64,000 bases of DNA, taken from Apostichopus japonicus (lineage: Eukaryota > Echinodermata > Holothuroidea > Aspidochirotida > Stichopodidae). The stretch lies in assembly GCF_037975245.1 (NCBI RefSeq), contig NC_092563.1, positions 19,734,094 to 19,798,093 on the forward strand, read 5' to 3'. The position numbers were made by a program, and so were the translations under genes. This document shows, piece by piece, positions 13,249 to 34,400 of the stretch (within the stretch, counting starts at the first letter, position 1; every line of letters begins with the position of its first letter). Below the pieces are notes generated by a model that saw only the letters and a program-made list of their open reading frames with translations, had not been told where the DNA came from and did not search any database.

Positions 13249-14260
13249 GTATATATGTATATATATATATATATGTATATATGTATATGTATGTGTGTGT
13301 ATATATATGTATATATATATATATATGTATATATATATGTATATAAATATATATATATATATATGTATATGTATGCTTGTGAGTGTGTGTGGTTTGTATA
13401 TACAATTATTCTATCTAAATATATATATGTATATATGTGCGTGTGTGTATGGCTTGTATATACAATTATATATAGAATTAATTACTTTCTCTACAATTTC
13501 AATTATATATATTTCTTTGCATTTGTCGTTCAATTTCACGTAACAGAGTCTTTTCGAAGTTTCTCTTTCAAGATCCGGCTTCTCAATAAAGATCTCTATA
13601 GAGTGTGCCAATATTTGTCACCAAAACAGAATTCGCCATTGTTCGATACTGGTGACAAATGTGCCTACATTTACTTTATTACTTTATTAACTTATTTACT
13701 TTATTTTCTTTATTTACTTTATTTTCTTTATTTTCTTTATTTACTTTATTTACTTTATTTATGTTACATACGTTTTTTACTTTATTTACTGTATTTACTG
13801 TATTGAATTATTGACTTTATTGACTTTATTTACTATAGAGTGTGCCAATATTTGTCACCAAAACAGAATTCGCCATTGTTCGATACTGGTGACAAATGTG
13901 ACTACATTTACTTTATTTATTTTAATACTTTATTTACTTTATTAACTTTGTTTACTTTATTTACTTTATTTACCATATTTACTATATTTACATGATATAC
14001 ATTATATACTTTATTGCGTATTTACTTTATTTACTTTAAAGTTACTTTAAGTTACTTTATGAACTTTATGTTCTTTATTTTCTTTTTTTATGCAAGAATA
14101 TGCAAGAGTATGCAAGAATTGTAAAAGGTCATTATAATTATAACAATATGTATATGGTATATTAAAAATATAAAATATGCTGAATAAATGGAGATTTTTT
14201 TTCTTTTTTTACTTTATTTATGTGTGTGCGTGTGCGTGGTTTTTATACATATATACTTAC
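10300..14260. repeat. 9-bp satellite (TTTAC plus TTTA) with TA/TG microsatellites and embedded repeat modules
   Basis: Nearly 4 kb is built on a 9-base period. Translated on the minus strand it reads Val-Asn-Lys repeats, which explains the low-complexity open frames. Long (TA)n tracts (about 10681-10745, 12450-12530, 13215-13375) usually precede a 'tgcgtgtgtgtgtgtgg' tract and 'cttgtatatacaattgcata'. Two other modules recur: 'tgtgccaatatttgtcacca' near 12190, 12888, 13603, 13840 and 14356, and 'ctcaatacagaaatc' near 12168 and 14335. No gene is supported. Confidence 0.85.
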
Positions 14261-14569
14261 TTACTCTATATATAGGTATATATGTTCAAGTTCATATAAC
14301 AGTCTTTTCGAAGTTTCTCTTTCGAGATCCGGCTTCTCAATACAGAAATCTATAGAGTGTGCCAATATTTGTCACCAAAACAGGCCGCTTGTACATATGT
14401 TAACACTGTAGTTCAGCCTACGTAGCTTCGACACGTTGGCCTACAACATATATGCATGTAATAATGCTCATTCGAGCTTGTTTGGGCTTGAAGGAATAAA
14501 AGTGCGACGCGACGGTGGCACTTACCGATTTTTATTGACCGTGTCTGCATTCATTTGTTTGATTTGATT

Positions 14570-16130
14570 TATTTGTATTCTAACAAAAATACTATGTGAG
14601 GGGAAGTCCTCTGAAAATCTATTCATAGTTTAACAATGCAGAGGCCCCCTGTGAAAAGAAAAGAGGCGTTTACAATTAGAAGTATTTACATATTAATTAC
14701 GTGCCATCTATAAACATGTGATATACATTTAAGCATGATGTTAATATGATAACGTGATAAACATGATAAGTTGAATTATAGCAAATACGTAATAATAATA
14801 TAATCAATAAGATTCAATAAAAGATTTGGTTAAATTACGTCTAAAGACGTATTAGATAACGTACCCGAGTTGCTGGCCATTTGTTTTTGCAAATGAATGA
14901 AATGTAATCACACCATGTAAGTCTACTGTCAATTAAAACACCTAGAAATTTTGTACTGTGGACGTGTTTGAGAATACGCCCTCCCATAATAACTTCTTTA
15001 TTCCAGTTAACATTTCGTGGGGTGTTAAAGCTATATGACTTGTCTTATCAATGTTTAGTGAGAGTTTGTTGGCTGCAAACCAATCGTTAATTTATTCAAT
15101 TCCGCAGATACTGTATTTGAAAAGATTCATATGAGTCAGATTCAAAGAAACTACTTGTGTCATCGCAACAGGGTAAAGTTGGCTAATGACGACACACGCC
15201 ACACGTTTATAGAATAAACAGTAAGGGTCCTAGAATAGAGCCCTGTGGAACACCACATTGAATTCTTCCTAGTTGGGAAGGATCATTATTGTAGGAAACA
15301 TATTGAAAACGGTCAGTTAAATAGCTATTAATCCAGATTAAAGTTGTACTTCTTATCCCGCAATGTTGCAATTTGTTCGATAGGATGGTATGATCTATAG
15401 TATCAAAGCCTTAGAAAGGTCAAGGAAAACCCCAATGCAAGTTTTATTCTGATCAAGACTGTTGTCTAAGTTATCAATAGCATCTGCCAGTGCAAATTCT
15501 GTAGAATGATTAGGGCGGAATTCATACTGTTGGTGACATAAAATGTTGATCTTATCTAGAAAATGTAGTGTACGATTGAACATTAATCTCTCTATAATTT
15601 TTGAACAACATGATAATAAAGATATCGGTCTATAATTTTCGATTTTATCATTGTCACCTTTTTTATAAATAGAAATAACTTTTGCAGCTTTTAATATGTC
15701 AGGAAAGATACCAGTATTGAATGAAATATTGCAAATATGAGTATATGGTTTAGTAATAAAAGGGATAATGTGTCGAATAATGCCAGGATTAAACTCGTCG
15801 TATCCTCCAGCCTTTTTGGGTTTGAGGCAAGAGGTTGCTTCTTTAAATAACTCATCCTCGGTAACAGGGTATATAAATGTAGAACGTCCAATTGCACTGC
15901 TACGTGTAACTTTAGATGACATACTATGATGCTTGATTTGACTCGCTAAAGACGGCCCTAAGTTGGTAAAAAAAGGTATTAAATTTATTAGCAATAGTGA
16001 TACATTATTAGCAGCAAACCAATCAGCAAATTTATTTCGTTAAGCAGAGACGATATCATGTATTCTATTTAGTCTTTCGAACTTAAAGAAAATATTGGTA
16101 TGCCTATTATCAGAAAAAAGAGCATTAGCA
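14570..16130 (-). mobile_element. degenerate non-LTR retrotransposon (LINE) reverse transcriptase fragment, Jockey/CR1-like
   Basis: The minus strand encodes reverse-transcriptase blocks. 15395-15994 is open and contains KKAGGYDEFNPGIIRH, YKKGD...ENYRPISLLS, QQYEFRPNHSTEFAL and GVFLDLSKA. A one-base deletion after LSKA breaks the frame. Beyond it, the other frame continues with DTIDHTILSNKL, then GVPQGSILGPLLF near 15220-15260, a damaged YADD block (CDDTS near 15150), WFAANKLSLNIDKTS and KFLGVLIDS. Stops and shifts show it is dead. These motifs belong to non-LTR retrotransposon polymerases that copy by target-primed reverse transcription. A displaced palm-domain piece lies at 15995-16130, so the copy is rearranged. 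No endonuclease domain was recognised. Confidence 0.8.
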
Positions 16131-16149
16131 ATTGTTGACACCTGATAAC

Positions 16150-16545
16150 ACAACGAGTTTCAAATAAATGATTGTGTTCACCGGGCGGGCAGCCGTCGTC
16201 GTCGGCTGAAAACTCGGCCTTTGTTAGGCCTCATAGAATCATGCATATTCTATGCACGAATAAATCTGGCGGCCTACCGTTGCCGACGGCTGAAAAGTTG
16301 GCCTTCGCACCATCTCATAGAATCGTACAACTGAACAACACAGCCCGTTCGAAGTCTATGCATGTATTCTTTGGGCGGGAAGTCGTCACCTTCGGCTGAA
16401 AACTCGATCATCACCCGTCTCATAGAATCGTGCCACTCAACAACACAACGAATCTCAAATCTATGCATGTATTCATCTGGCGGTCTGCCGTCACCGTCGC
16501 CAGCCGACGACAACAGGCCGCTCGATGGACACATGCATATCTTTA
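16150..16545. repeat. GC-rich dispersed repeat, tandem copies of about 115 bp
   Basis: Units contain 'ctcatagaatcgtgccactc', 'aacaacacaacga', 'tctatgcatgtattc', 'gggcgg', 'ccgtcgtcgtcggctgaaaa'. About three direct copies are followed by an inverted half ('ggccgctcgatggacacatg', from about 16517). The same family appears at 17463-17545 and 28638-28800. It may be a foldback or MITE-like element. Confidence 0.7.
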
Positions 16546-17462
16546 GTACTCGTCAATTTAATACACCAATAAGGGAATTACTTGTTAAATAATGTTGGGT
16601 ATATATCTATTAACGAACAAACAAATTACCAATGAATCTCCCAGCATAAAATGGATTTTATCTTTTGTAACGAATACAGTATTATCATCACTGACGATGG
16701 CTCAACCACATCAAAAAAAAAAACCTCTCTGTGCTCAGTCGCACAGACGAATAACATTAACATGGAACATAAAGGTGGGAAAGCAAGAGCAATGACTGGC
16801 CCTGCGAATTGTGATGGGTGACATTGAGATATTAGCGGGCGCTTTGATATTCGAGGTACATTTGTTTATAGGGTTAGACCAGGGAGTTGTTATGGAAGAC
16901 CTGTTTGATAAAAGTTAGTTGGGGAATTTGGGTTGGCGTGGTAAGTATACTCACTAAGTGGTTCCAACATGCTCCCAGTGTAATAACACACTTGTTTAAC
17001 CATGTTCATGTATAGTATTACACTGTTTTATAACGTTTCCAGTAGAGATACTGTCTTTTAAACGATTACATTAAAACCGTGAATTCATGTCGTTAGAATT
17101 CCAAAAAAAAGCAGTGCCTGAACTGTAAACGCTTGCAACTAGAAGTTTTGACTGGTTCCATGCTTTCAGTGCAAATAAATCATAAGTCGGCAACCCATTT
17201 CGTGTGAATGGATATTGCAACTGTTAAACGTGTAACACCTATAATTGCTAGGCGACTTTCAGTTTTATAGGTTATGTTTGATTAAGAACCGGTAACTAAA
17301 TATATCGACTTTGCGTATTTCAGATAAAATGGAACGCTGTCACTTTAATTAGTTAGGCAAATCCAACAATAGCTTATTGTTATGTGATATTCTACTTTGC
17401 GTAACTTCATTTAGCTTGACATTCTACATTCTTAGATTTTATTTGTTAATTACCACATAACC
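16546..17462. other. no feature seen
   Basis: AT-rich non-coding DNA between the inverted-repeat family members. No splice-consistent exon or RNA gene was seen. Confidence 0.3.
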
Positions 17463-17545
17463 ACAGATGAATACATGCATATATTTAAAATTCGCTGTGT
17501 TGTTCAGTGGCACGATTCTATGAGATCTTTGGGCGGCCTGAACAG
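17463..17545 (-). repeat. single arm of the GC-rich inverted-repeat family
   Basis: 'atgcatatatttaaaattcg', 'ctgtgttgttcagtggcacg' and 'gggcggcctg' match, in reverse orientation, the arm seen in the 16150-16545 and 28638-28800 copies. Confidence 0.6.
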
Positions 17546-17584
17546 AAACTTCAAAATATCTATTAAAAATATAAAAAGAAATCG

Positions 17585-18434
17585 TTAAATAAGCTACATC
17601 TGCCCATCACATGAAATAATCTCAGACCACTCTTTCTTCCCCTTACGTCCTATCCAGAGTTAGAGAGTGTTGACACTGGGAAGTTATCATAGAGCATGAG
17701 ATATGATTCGGATCTGATCCACTGCTCGTCTCGCGATAGCAGCAAATAACAAAGACAGAAAAACTGGTTGATAAAATAATCATTCAGTCTACAAACGTCT
17801 CCCTCGTTATAATTATAACATGTCATTTGGCAATAATAATTATGTTCGATTGTCAGTAGCTGACAAAAGTTGTCTGTTCGAAGAATTTGCTCGGTAACTC
17901 TCATTTTCCTTTAAGTCTGAATGCGAAAACAAGGTAACATTCCGGTTAGCCAAGGTCGTGTCATTTTATGCATGGAAATGTTGCCTGACACAGGAAATCC
18001 GCAAGTTCATGTAGTATATCTGTGAATCAGTGGCTCATCCTGCGTAATACTTTCATGACACAATAGCGGTGCATGAGTGTTATTTAATGGGATTACTACT
18101 GTGCGCAGGAGTTCTTTGGGAAAAACTAAGGTAAGCGGCACTGAGTGGATCTTCCCCAGTTTACCCCGGACTGCTAGCCATGTGATAGTAAACGATATAT
18201 CACATTTGACGTTTCATTCTATTTCTGCAGCAATGTCGATGGTGTCTGACAGTTTGCTATATTTTGCTCACAGTCGGAAGTGGAACAAGGGCACCTCACT
18301 CAAGTCTCAGATGGTACAAACATACACTCAACAAAGCGATAACCAGATTGATATAGGTTCTCTCGCGGGTTTTCTGTGATCTGGTCGTATTGTCAGTGAT
18401 ATAAAAGTAAACGGTTCTGACTTCTGAAGAAGAG
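17585..18434 (+). promoter_or_regulatory. 5' flank of gene A, conserved in gene C
   Basis: Two blocks are alignable by eye with the flank of gene C: about 17590-17730 with 48250-48400, and about 17935-18434 with 49681-50180, the second running up to the start codon. It probably contains promoter and 5' untranslated sequence, but the transcription start cannot be fixed. A TATAAAAG at 18400-18407 is too close to the ATG to be trusted and is altered in gene C. The open frame at 18077-18379 is not kept in register with the C copy and is unlikely to be protein. Confidence 0.45.
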
Positions 18435-26811
<8,377 letters not shown>

Positions 26812-28500
26812 GATACTTGTTAAAAATGCTTGTTAGATGCTTGTTAATTAATGCATGTTAGATGCTTGTCAATTAAAAGAAATGGAAGATGTTCTTGTAT
26901 TGAAATTTCTTATAGTCATGCTTGCAGAAAACGTATTTCTACAATTTACGTTCTAATATATCACGAATTGCACACTATGCCAAAAAAACGAATGAGATAT
27001 ATGAGGTTTTGGAAATTTTGGTGAATGCGGTATCTTTTAGAACATGGAGTGGTCTCAATGATACGCGTCTATATTAGATGCCATTAACAAGAGGCGAAGA
27101 GGCATCAAATACCTCTACTTTCAGTTAAGCTAATGTGAGTGTATGGCATTTCAATCGCAGACAGAAATTCAATAAAAAAAATGTGTCGTGATTGAAGCAC
27201 AGTGACACGTTGTTGGTTGTGTCTCTGTTTTTTTTACACGTTTGTTGTTATCCCTTTTTCTTTTATATTATCGTAGGCCTATTTGCTTTAAGATTATGAT
27301 GAAGAAAATGTGTGCTAGAAGTAGCAACTATGAAAGAGCAAACTAGAAATAGTGCTTACGATACAAAGTGTCGCATCAGCCCTGTCCACGAGAATCGGTT
27401 GTTAACATGGATCTTGTCAGTTTGTGATACCAAACCATCAAACTTTAATAGAATGACAATATATGGTACATTTCATAACTTTATGGCTGTACTGAGCAAA
27501 GAAACGATGTTTGTGTGTGTGTGTATGGTAGTGTTGACATTGTGAATATTAATGTGAAAGGGCAACGCATATTTATCCTTGTCGCAACGCCAGGTCTTAC
27601 GATGACATTTTCATCAATGGCAAACTTTCTTAAACTATTTATAAATGCTCCCTTCGTCAGTATTCTACCTTCAACCGTTCGGTTACATGGATACTCTCGG
27701 CGAATCAAGTCCAAACCACTACCGGTACCTCATAGGAGTTTGTAAAGTGTCTGTATAGTCTTAGTGTAGTGCATACAACTCTCGGTACCTCATAGGAGTT
27801 GGTATAGTGAAGACATGGAGTTTTAACATAGGCCGATATTTTTAAATTTATCTGGTAATATCAGAGTGTATGATTTCATCACAGTAATTGAGCTGAAACT
27901 TCATGTGGATAAATTCTAAACACAGAGAACATTCCTAGAGCAAACATTCCAACTATATCCATTTCAAGAATGAATTAATAACAAGATTATGAAAAGGCTG
28001 ACATGAAAATGATTTAAGTAGTTCCGCAATGATGATATCACTGAGTACCTAATGTGGTACCTTTCGTAGACCAGTCAAAATATTAAGATATAAGTATTGG
28101 TTAATGTTTTCAACTTACAGTATGAACTTTTACATTGGCTGCTATCCCATTGAATAGTATGGTGCGTTATTCATGAAAAGAAACGAAACATAAAATATTG
28201 CATTATCAATGTGCTCTACGTGGAGAGAGGGGATCAGAGGGGGGGGGGGTAACTCGGGTCAACTGAGAGGGAAGCAGAGAAAGATGGGACATGAATGTAT
28301 TCTCATGCTCATAACATCACTAAGGATAAATGAAAATTTCAGAATCGGGGAAAGTGACATAAATGCCACCGTAACAGCTCCCTAGTTTGAATAGGAAAAT
28401 CGATTCTCGGCCTTTAGGCTAAGATCATGTGTAGTATTTGTTCCCTTTCGAGGGGGATCGTGATACACACCTGGCGATGATCACACAGTCACAGTCTCGG
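26812..28500. other. 3' flank of gene A, no gene seen
   Basis: About 26875-27120 matches 61960-62190 downstream of gene C, marking homologous 3' flank. ATTAAA at 26873 and AATAAA at 27171 are possible poly(A) signals. A short direct repeat 'cggtacctcataggagtt' lies at about 27722 and 27784. No exon series was seen on either strand; a G run lies near 28239-28249. Confidence 0.4.
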
Positions 28501-28539
28501 TGCAAGAGGACAGGGGTTGAGAGCGGATCAGTAGTTAGG

Positions 28540-28571
28540 ATATATATATAGTCAGGATATATATATAGTCA

Positions 28572-28640
<69 letters not shown>
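28540..28640. repeat. (TA)n microsatellite with 'atatatagtcagg' repeats
   Basis: Two 'gtcaggatatatatata' units precede about 70 bases of TA repeats. The tract directly abuts the inverted-repeat element that follows. Confidence 0.85.
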
Positions 28641-28642
<2 letters not shown>

Positions 28643-28800
28643 CCGCCCGATGACCACATGCATAGATTTGGGACTCGGTTGTGTTGTCCAGTGGCACGAG
28701 TCTATGAGACGTGCCGTTTCATAGAATCGTGCCACTGAACAACACAACGAGTTTCAAATATATGAATGTTTCTTCGGGCGGCCTGCCGTCGTCGTCGAAT
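28638..28800. repeat. foldback element: inverted repeat with about 70-bp arms
   Basis: The left arm (about 28640-28712, from 'ggccgcccgatgaccacatg') and right arm (about 28716-28790, ending 'gggcggcctgccgtcgtcgt') are near reverse complements separated by only a few bases. It would form a long hairpin. Related sequence lies at 16150-16545 and 17463-17545. Confidence 0.8.
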
Positions 28801-30034
28801 CAAAACTCACAAAAATGTGAGTTAAAATGTTCAATTGGAAGCCACCCAACGTGAAGGTGTAAGCCACAAGGTCTTTCGGGCTTCTCCAACATTCCTGGTA
28901 GCTTAGCGTCGTAAAAATAACTCATGGGCCTGTATTTATTAGCTCCATGGTCCGCTGGCAGTTTTCCGTACTGATAATAGTATAGCATTGGTAATGTACA
29001 AATACTACACACTAATCGTGTTAGTAGTAGGCTGGACTAGTAGTGATACCGGTTTTCTTATCGACTTAATTATCCCTCTGCGTTAGGTTTTATCACCGGA
29101 CAATGATTTGGTATCATAAGAACTTGGAAGCGAGGTTATAGTGCTGAATTGAAGATACTACAAAGATGGTAAGTCAGTGTTCCTTCGATCTGCTTCGTCG
29201 AACGTTATGTTAGAACTTAACCTAACTGCTACTGTTAGTAGGTATACTAGTAGCAATAGCCTAGGTATATGTACAGGTATAATATTAGAAGCCAAGTTAG
29301 AGACCTAACTCTAATAAAGTTACGCTGTTAGGTTTACCCAGAGAAAGATCAGTAAGATGATCGGAGGTCTGTGATACCAAGAGTAGTATTATGTATGACC
29401 ATAGGCTAGGCTTTCACAGTCGTTACTGTTGTCATTAGTCTGTTAATCGCATCGACGATCAGCTGTTCTTCGAATAAGGAGAGCTTCGTTGGTGCTGAAT
29501 ATGCATTATAGTGCGTTCTCTCATATGCTTGTTTACATCTAGAGGTGTAACAGAATACATGAATGAAACCTGTCTTCAGCAGATACTTTGTATTCTACTT
29601 TCGATTATAAATTTCTTAAATAATGAAACGTATTTGGCAAATTTGGCAAATTCATGGTACGTCAGATAAGCTGCTTAAACGAAAGTTCCATCTTTCGGTA
29701 ATGAATCAATTTAAGGAGTTGGGGTAACACGTACTGATTATCTTTATGAGGTATACAATTAAGTGATGTGAACATTGTTTGTAAAGATGCACGCAGTGAA
29801 CGACATATGTCAGGTATCCTTGTGCAATGGCAATATCGTGTCTCGATAAGGGACGGCCTGTTACATTGCCGCCCGCCTTTAAATCTTTCTGTCAAAAAAT
29901 ACATTTATATCCTACTTGTTTTGGCTTGATCTATGACTTCACTGTTGGTGGTAGGTTATCGAGTTATTGATGAAGCCAATTTAGTAGTTATCGAGAAAGG
30001 CTTATACAGACGTATCCAGCAGATATACCACCTC
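28801..30034. other. no gene seen
   Basis: AT-rich sequence. No splice-consistent exon or RNA gene was supported on either strand. A donor-like 'atggtaagt' at about 29165 has no open exon before it. Confidence 0.3.
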
Positions 30035-31264
30035 CATTTCGAACGTAACCTTCATTGTATACGGTAGCTCAGGGAAGACGAATGGATGAAATGGAATACG
30101 ACGCATGGAAATGTCAATCCTTACTACAGAGAACGAAGTAACGCACAGAGATATAAGGCGGGGGGGGGGGGCAGGGCCGTAACTAGAGGGTTGTGTGTGG
30201 GGGTGTGTTTGTGGGTGCTTGTGTGGGTAGGGAATGATAGCCCCATTCACACATGCAGTCGGCAAAATTCTGCACAAGTTGTCAAAAGGAAGGAATAGGA
30301 AAGACAAAAAAGAGGAAATGGGGGAGAAAAAGAAGAGAAAGTAGTAAGGGAAGAGTGGAAGAGAACAGAGGACGAGAAGAGAGGAAAGAGAGGCAGTGGC
30401 GAACTAATAGGGGAGAGGGGAAGGTCCGCCCTGGTACCAGTCACGGGGGTGTCATGCCAAAGCCCCCCCCCATATGTTATGGGGATGCTAATGGCGGTCG
30501 GCTATAGAGGACAGGATGAAATATTCCCTATTATTGTAATTATTGTGTTGCTTTACGCCAATCTAGACTGTGTAATGAAAATGAATATTGTGAATACACA
30601 GGAATAGGAAAAATTAAGAAATATTCACTAAATACTCCCTATTTCCTTTACTTATATGCCATAGTACCAGTCGAAGTTTAGTGCCATTTTAGCACCAACA
30701 ATACCGTAAACCTCATCATTTTCCGTGGACCTGGACCCAAACTAGGGCACATTTAGGCTCAGCGGACCCGTGCTCACTGGTCCTCACCACGTAACCCGTT
30801 GAGACTCGCACTTCGTTTGTCAACATTTCCTGTCGATATTTTCTATTTAGTCGGCAAAACCTGGCACTACACACCCACATATAATGCTCTGATGACGCCC
30901 CTGGGTATAGGGGGGGTGCAATCTGTTTTCAAACTATTCAAACTCTTCAAAACTTGTAAACTTGTAAATACTTCCCTTAATCACGCCATGATCTATAAAT
31001 CTACCATAGACCTGCCAATTGTATTGTCGGTGAGTCGTTGCATCCGGACGAATGTAAATGTAGGTTCACTGCTATTTATCACTCACCTTACACGATTAAA
31101 TTTTACCAGTTTCTTTGTCTACAGCTTTTCAGTAGGTGTTAACGGTTCCTGTGATTGTACAGTACAGGTGACTACCTCAAACATACAGGCTGTACAATTG
31201 CATTGCCATTCTAGGTCATAAGGCTTACAGAAGAAAAAACGTTCGTATTTTGCTGCTGTAATAA
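30035..31264. repeat. copy 1 of a segmental duplication
   Basis: Two blocks, about 30035-30160 and 30650-31264, align with 63100-63225 and 63345-64000. Shared strings include 'cgaacgtaacc', 'cattgtatacggta', 'ccttactacagagaac', 'gtttagtgcc/aat', 'cagcggacccgtgctcact' and 'ttcctgtgattgtacagtac'. Between the blocks this copy has a G run and a purine-rich stretch (30290-30425). The duplication carries the region between a SRCR-type gene and a B-type gene. Confidence 0.8.
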
Positions 31265-31497
31265 GAAGAAATATCAGCTTTTGGATGTTTACTCTTACAA
31301 ATAAAAGTTAGAACAAGTTCACTGTCACCTGTGAAGCAGGAGAATTTATTCAGATCACTTGATATTCTGCAGAAAGTGTCACAACTATTTGGCTGAAAGG
31401 TTGAAGAGGTTTCGCATATAACAATATTCCTATGACGAATCGACTGGTTTGTTGGTAATACGTACTTCACGGACTACAAAGTCTGTAAGGAAATATA

Positions 31498-34400
31498 ATG
31501 ACAGGATTTCGAGTGACGTTGTTGATAACACTGTGTCTGGTGTTATGCCAATCAGCAAGACATGCAGACAGATATTCAATTGCAAGAGCGAGTCAAGGTA
31601 GCTCAATCGGTAGGTATGGCAATGCAGGGAGCTGTTCCAATTCCCTGGAATGGCTTAAATAATTTACTGTTAAATAAATAACCAGCATTCTTTCATTTCT
31701 GACAAGTTATTTGGCACGTACCCATTTGCAGAGGTTGCAGTATACCATAAACGTACTCCACTATTATTTAGGTATATATTGGCTTTATTGCTGGCCAAAA
31801 GACTTTATTATTATTGGTGATGCATCATGAAATAGGCCTAGGTCAATTTAACCTTGAAGGGCAATTTTGGGCTGATGACCAAGAACGTAACCATTTATAG
31901 GTCTAGAACATGCACTATTTGGTTTAATTTGCTGGCATAGCTTCGTCGACGAAGCTTTGCCACGGTCGTGGCATGTTGCTGGGATACGGCACCCATTTAA
32001 ACATATTAGCTTAAGTTATGTTTTCGCAAACTGTGGTGCATTGTGTAATAAGCAGGTCTAGTGTGGTGTGGAACCAATATTTCAAACTGAGTTTGTATAA
32101 AACTTAGCTGGTACACTCATTAACACCATTGAAGCTTGTGTGTATTTCAATTGTTCCTTGGGCAAAGAATAAACAAATGTAGCTCCCGGCTAGGACCTGT
32201 CGACATAATGCCTTGGTGCACTCGCAATCTTCCAATTTTGTATTCGTTCCTGCTGAAATGTGCGAATTGCGAAATAGTCCTATTCCTCTGGGAACTCGCT
32301 TGTTCTTAGCGGTTTATTTCCATCCTTTTGTCAATGTTAATCACCCTCCCACTACCGACAATTACCCCTCCCCCACCCTTATGGCAATAAAACAATGGAT
32401 ACAGTCAGTAGGGAGCAGGATTTTCCGCATTTCTTATTGTCGGAGTAAGAGATGCAACTGAATAAACTTAATTCGTTTGAGGAAACTTTACAAAAGCCAT
32501 TGTTGCTGGCTAGTTTAGAAAATGAGCATGCGGGCACTTATCTATCAACATGACATGCCAGATGTAGAGGTTTAAACATGTAACAGTGAGTGGGTGTAAA
32601 TTGAATATTTTATCACTGATCTCTCGTATCCTGTGATGGGATAAGAAAAGATCTGTTAGCTATAAATGACTTTAAAGTGGCTTCTTTGATATTGTTTTTA
32701 TTTTTGATTTCATAGATGAGAGGCAGAGAGGGCGTAATTTGCTCTCCGCAGTTCTTACTGCGCCAGATATTCCGGAATACAGAATTAATTCAGATCTGAC
32801 AGATATCCGCGGATCATCAACGACATACCTACGCAAGTAAGAGCTAAAGTAAAAGAGTTGATGAGTTGTTCAAAATATACAGGTGTAAAGTGGCCATTTA
32901 AACGAGTAATAATAATGATGATGATGATTACGACGACGACGGCGACGACGACGACAATGACGAAGATGATGAATTAATGAAAAAAAGAAAAAGAATACAA
33001 AATTCCTCTGTGTTGTATTGAAATGGGGTTGCGTTGGAGGGACAAGGAGTGTGTATAATGTACACACGGTATTGAAAAAAATGTTAACAGAAGGTGAGGG
33101 GAGGCGATAGGACGGGATATCATATCACCATGTTTATCCTTTTCATAAAAAAAAAATTTTTCTAATGCTTTTCCCGTGCTGTCCTGATCGATGATAACAG
33201 GGTTCTACGTATAATACTTAAATGTTAAAAATGTGGTATGTCTGTTCATGATTTCTTGCTGAAGGTAACGGGAATCTATGCGATGATGATGACGGTGATG
33301 ATGGTGGTGATGATGATGATAATGATGATGATGTGTCTTTGTGTGTGTGTGACGTCTCGGCGTGTTAACACAATAACTCAGGAATATTCATGATTTAATG
33401 AAGTTCATGTATGTGGAGACCTATTGTGTGGAGACCTATGAGGAGACCTATTCAAGTATGTGGAGACATATTGTGAAAGTCAAAAATACTTTTAAGAGTG
33501 TAAAGTATCGGGACCATGTAAATATGTCGTAACAACAAATTAAAGCTTCCATAAACTGATACTCTGTATGTGGATGAAGCGTACCATTTTCACACAAGAT
33601 AAAACTTGGGCATGGAGACCTAACACATTTAAACCACTCTCAACCAAGGTCATCGATACATAGAGACCGTAACCAAGTGATCATTACTGTGTTACGTCGT
33701 CACGTGGGTTATATTAATATTTGTAGGTTAATAATTTTGAACGTCAACAGGAGTCACGTCTGAAAACTTTGTAAACGTGTACGGTAACTCGAAAAGTAAA
33801 TTTTGGATAAATTTACAAATTAGTATATGGTGCCAAGTAATTGAGGACAGTACTTCTCTGTGTATGTTGTATCATAAATGGTCTCAATTCGAACATGACA
33901 AGAAATCACTTGGACTATTGGTTTTCTGGTTATTTACACAGTTTTGAGTTCAGTAATCTTCAAACAGGAAACTCAGCAAGATTCACGAAGCTGGATGACA
34001 TCACAGCGGAGTTGGTGACCTCTGACCTCTCATTAAATATCAGAGCTGATTTTGAAATAAGGGTGTCGTCACTATTGTAAGTTGCTACATCAGTTTTATA
34101 TATATGGCTTTACTTGTAACTTACAATAGTTGTATAGTTTTTAAGAAATACGTATGTCTATAGTTAAATGACATTTTAGTGACTTGCATTACATACCCCT
34201 TAACTTTGTATAGGGTAGGGTTGGGGATCGGGGCTGTGGAAGTTGGGTTCTGGCTTAGGTTAGCCATATAACCGTCAGTACTGCTTATCAAAGCTCGAAT
34301 TTGATCCCAATGGAAATTAATTAACAAGGGAAATCGCATTGGTATTGATAATGCGAGAAAAAATAATTACCCAATAAAGGAACCATTTATACTTATGTTG

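Noticed and set aside
18077-18379. Open frame of 100 codons upstream of gene A, with a similar one upstream of gene C
   Set aside because: The two frames are not kept in register and there is no domain; more likely 5' flank or untranslated sequence.
18400-18407. TATAAAAG as the gene A TATA box
   Set aside because: It would leave almost no 5' untranslated sequence before the ATG at 18435, and the paralog reads TAATAAAAAA.
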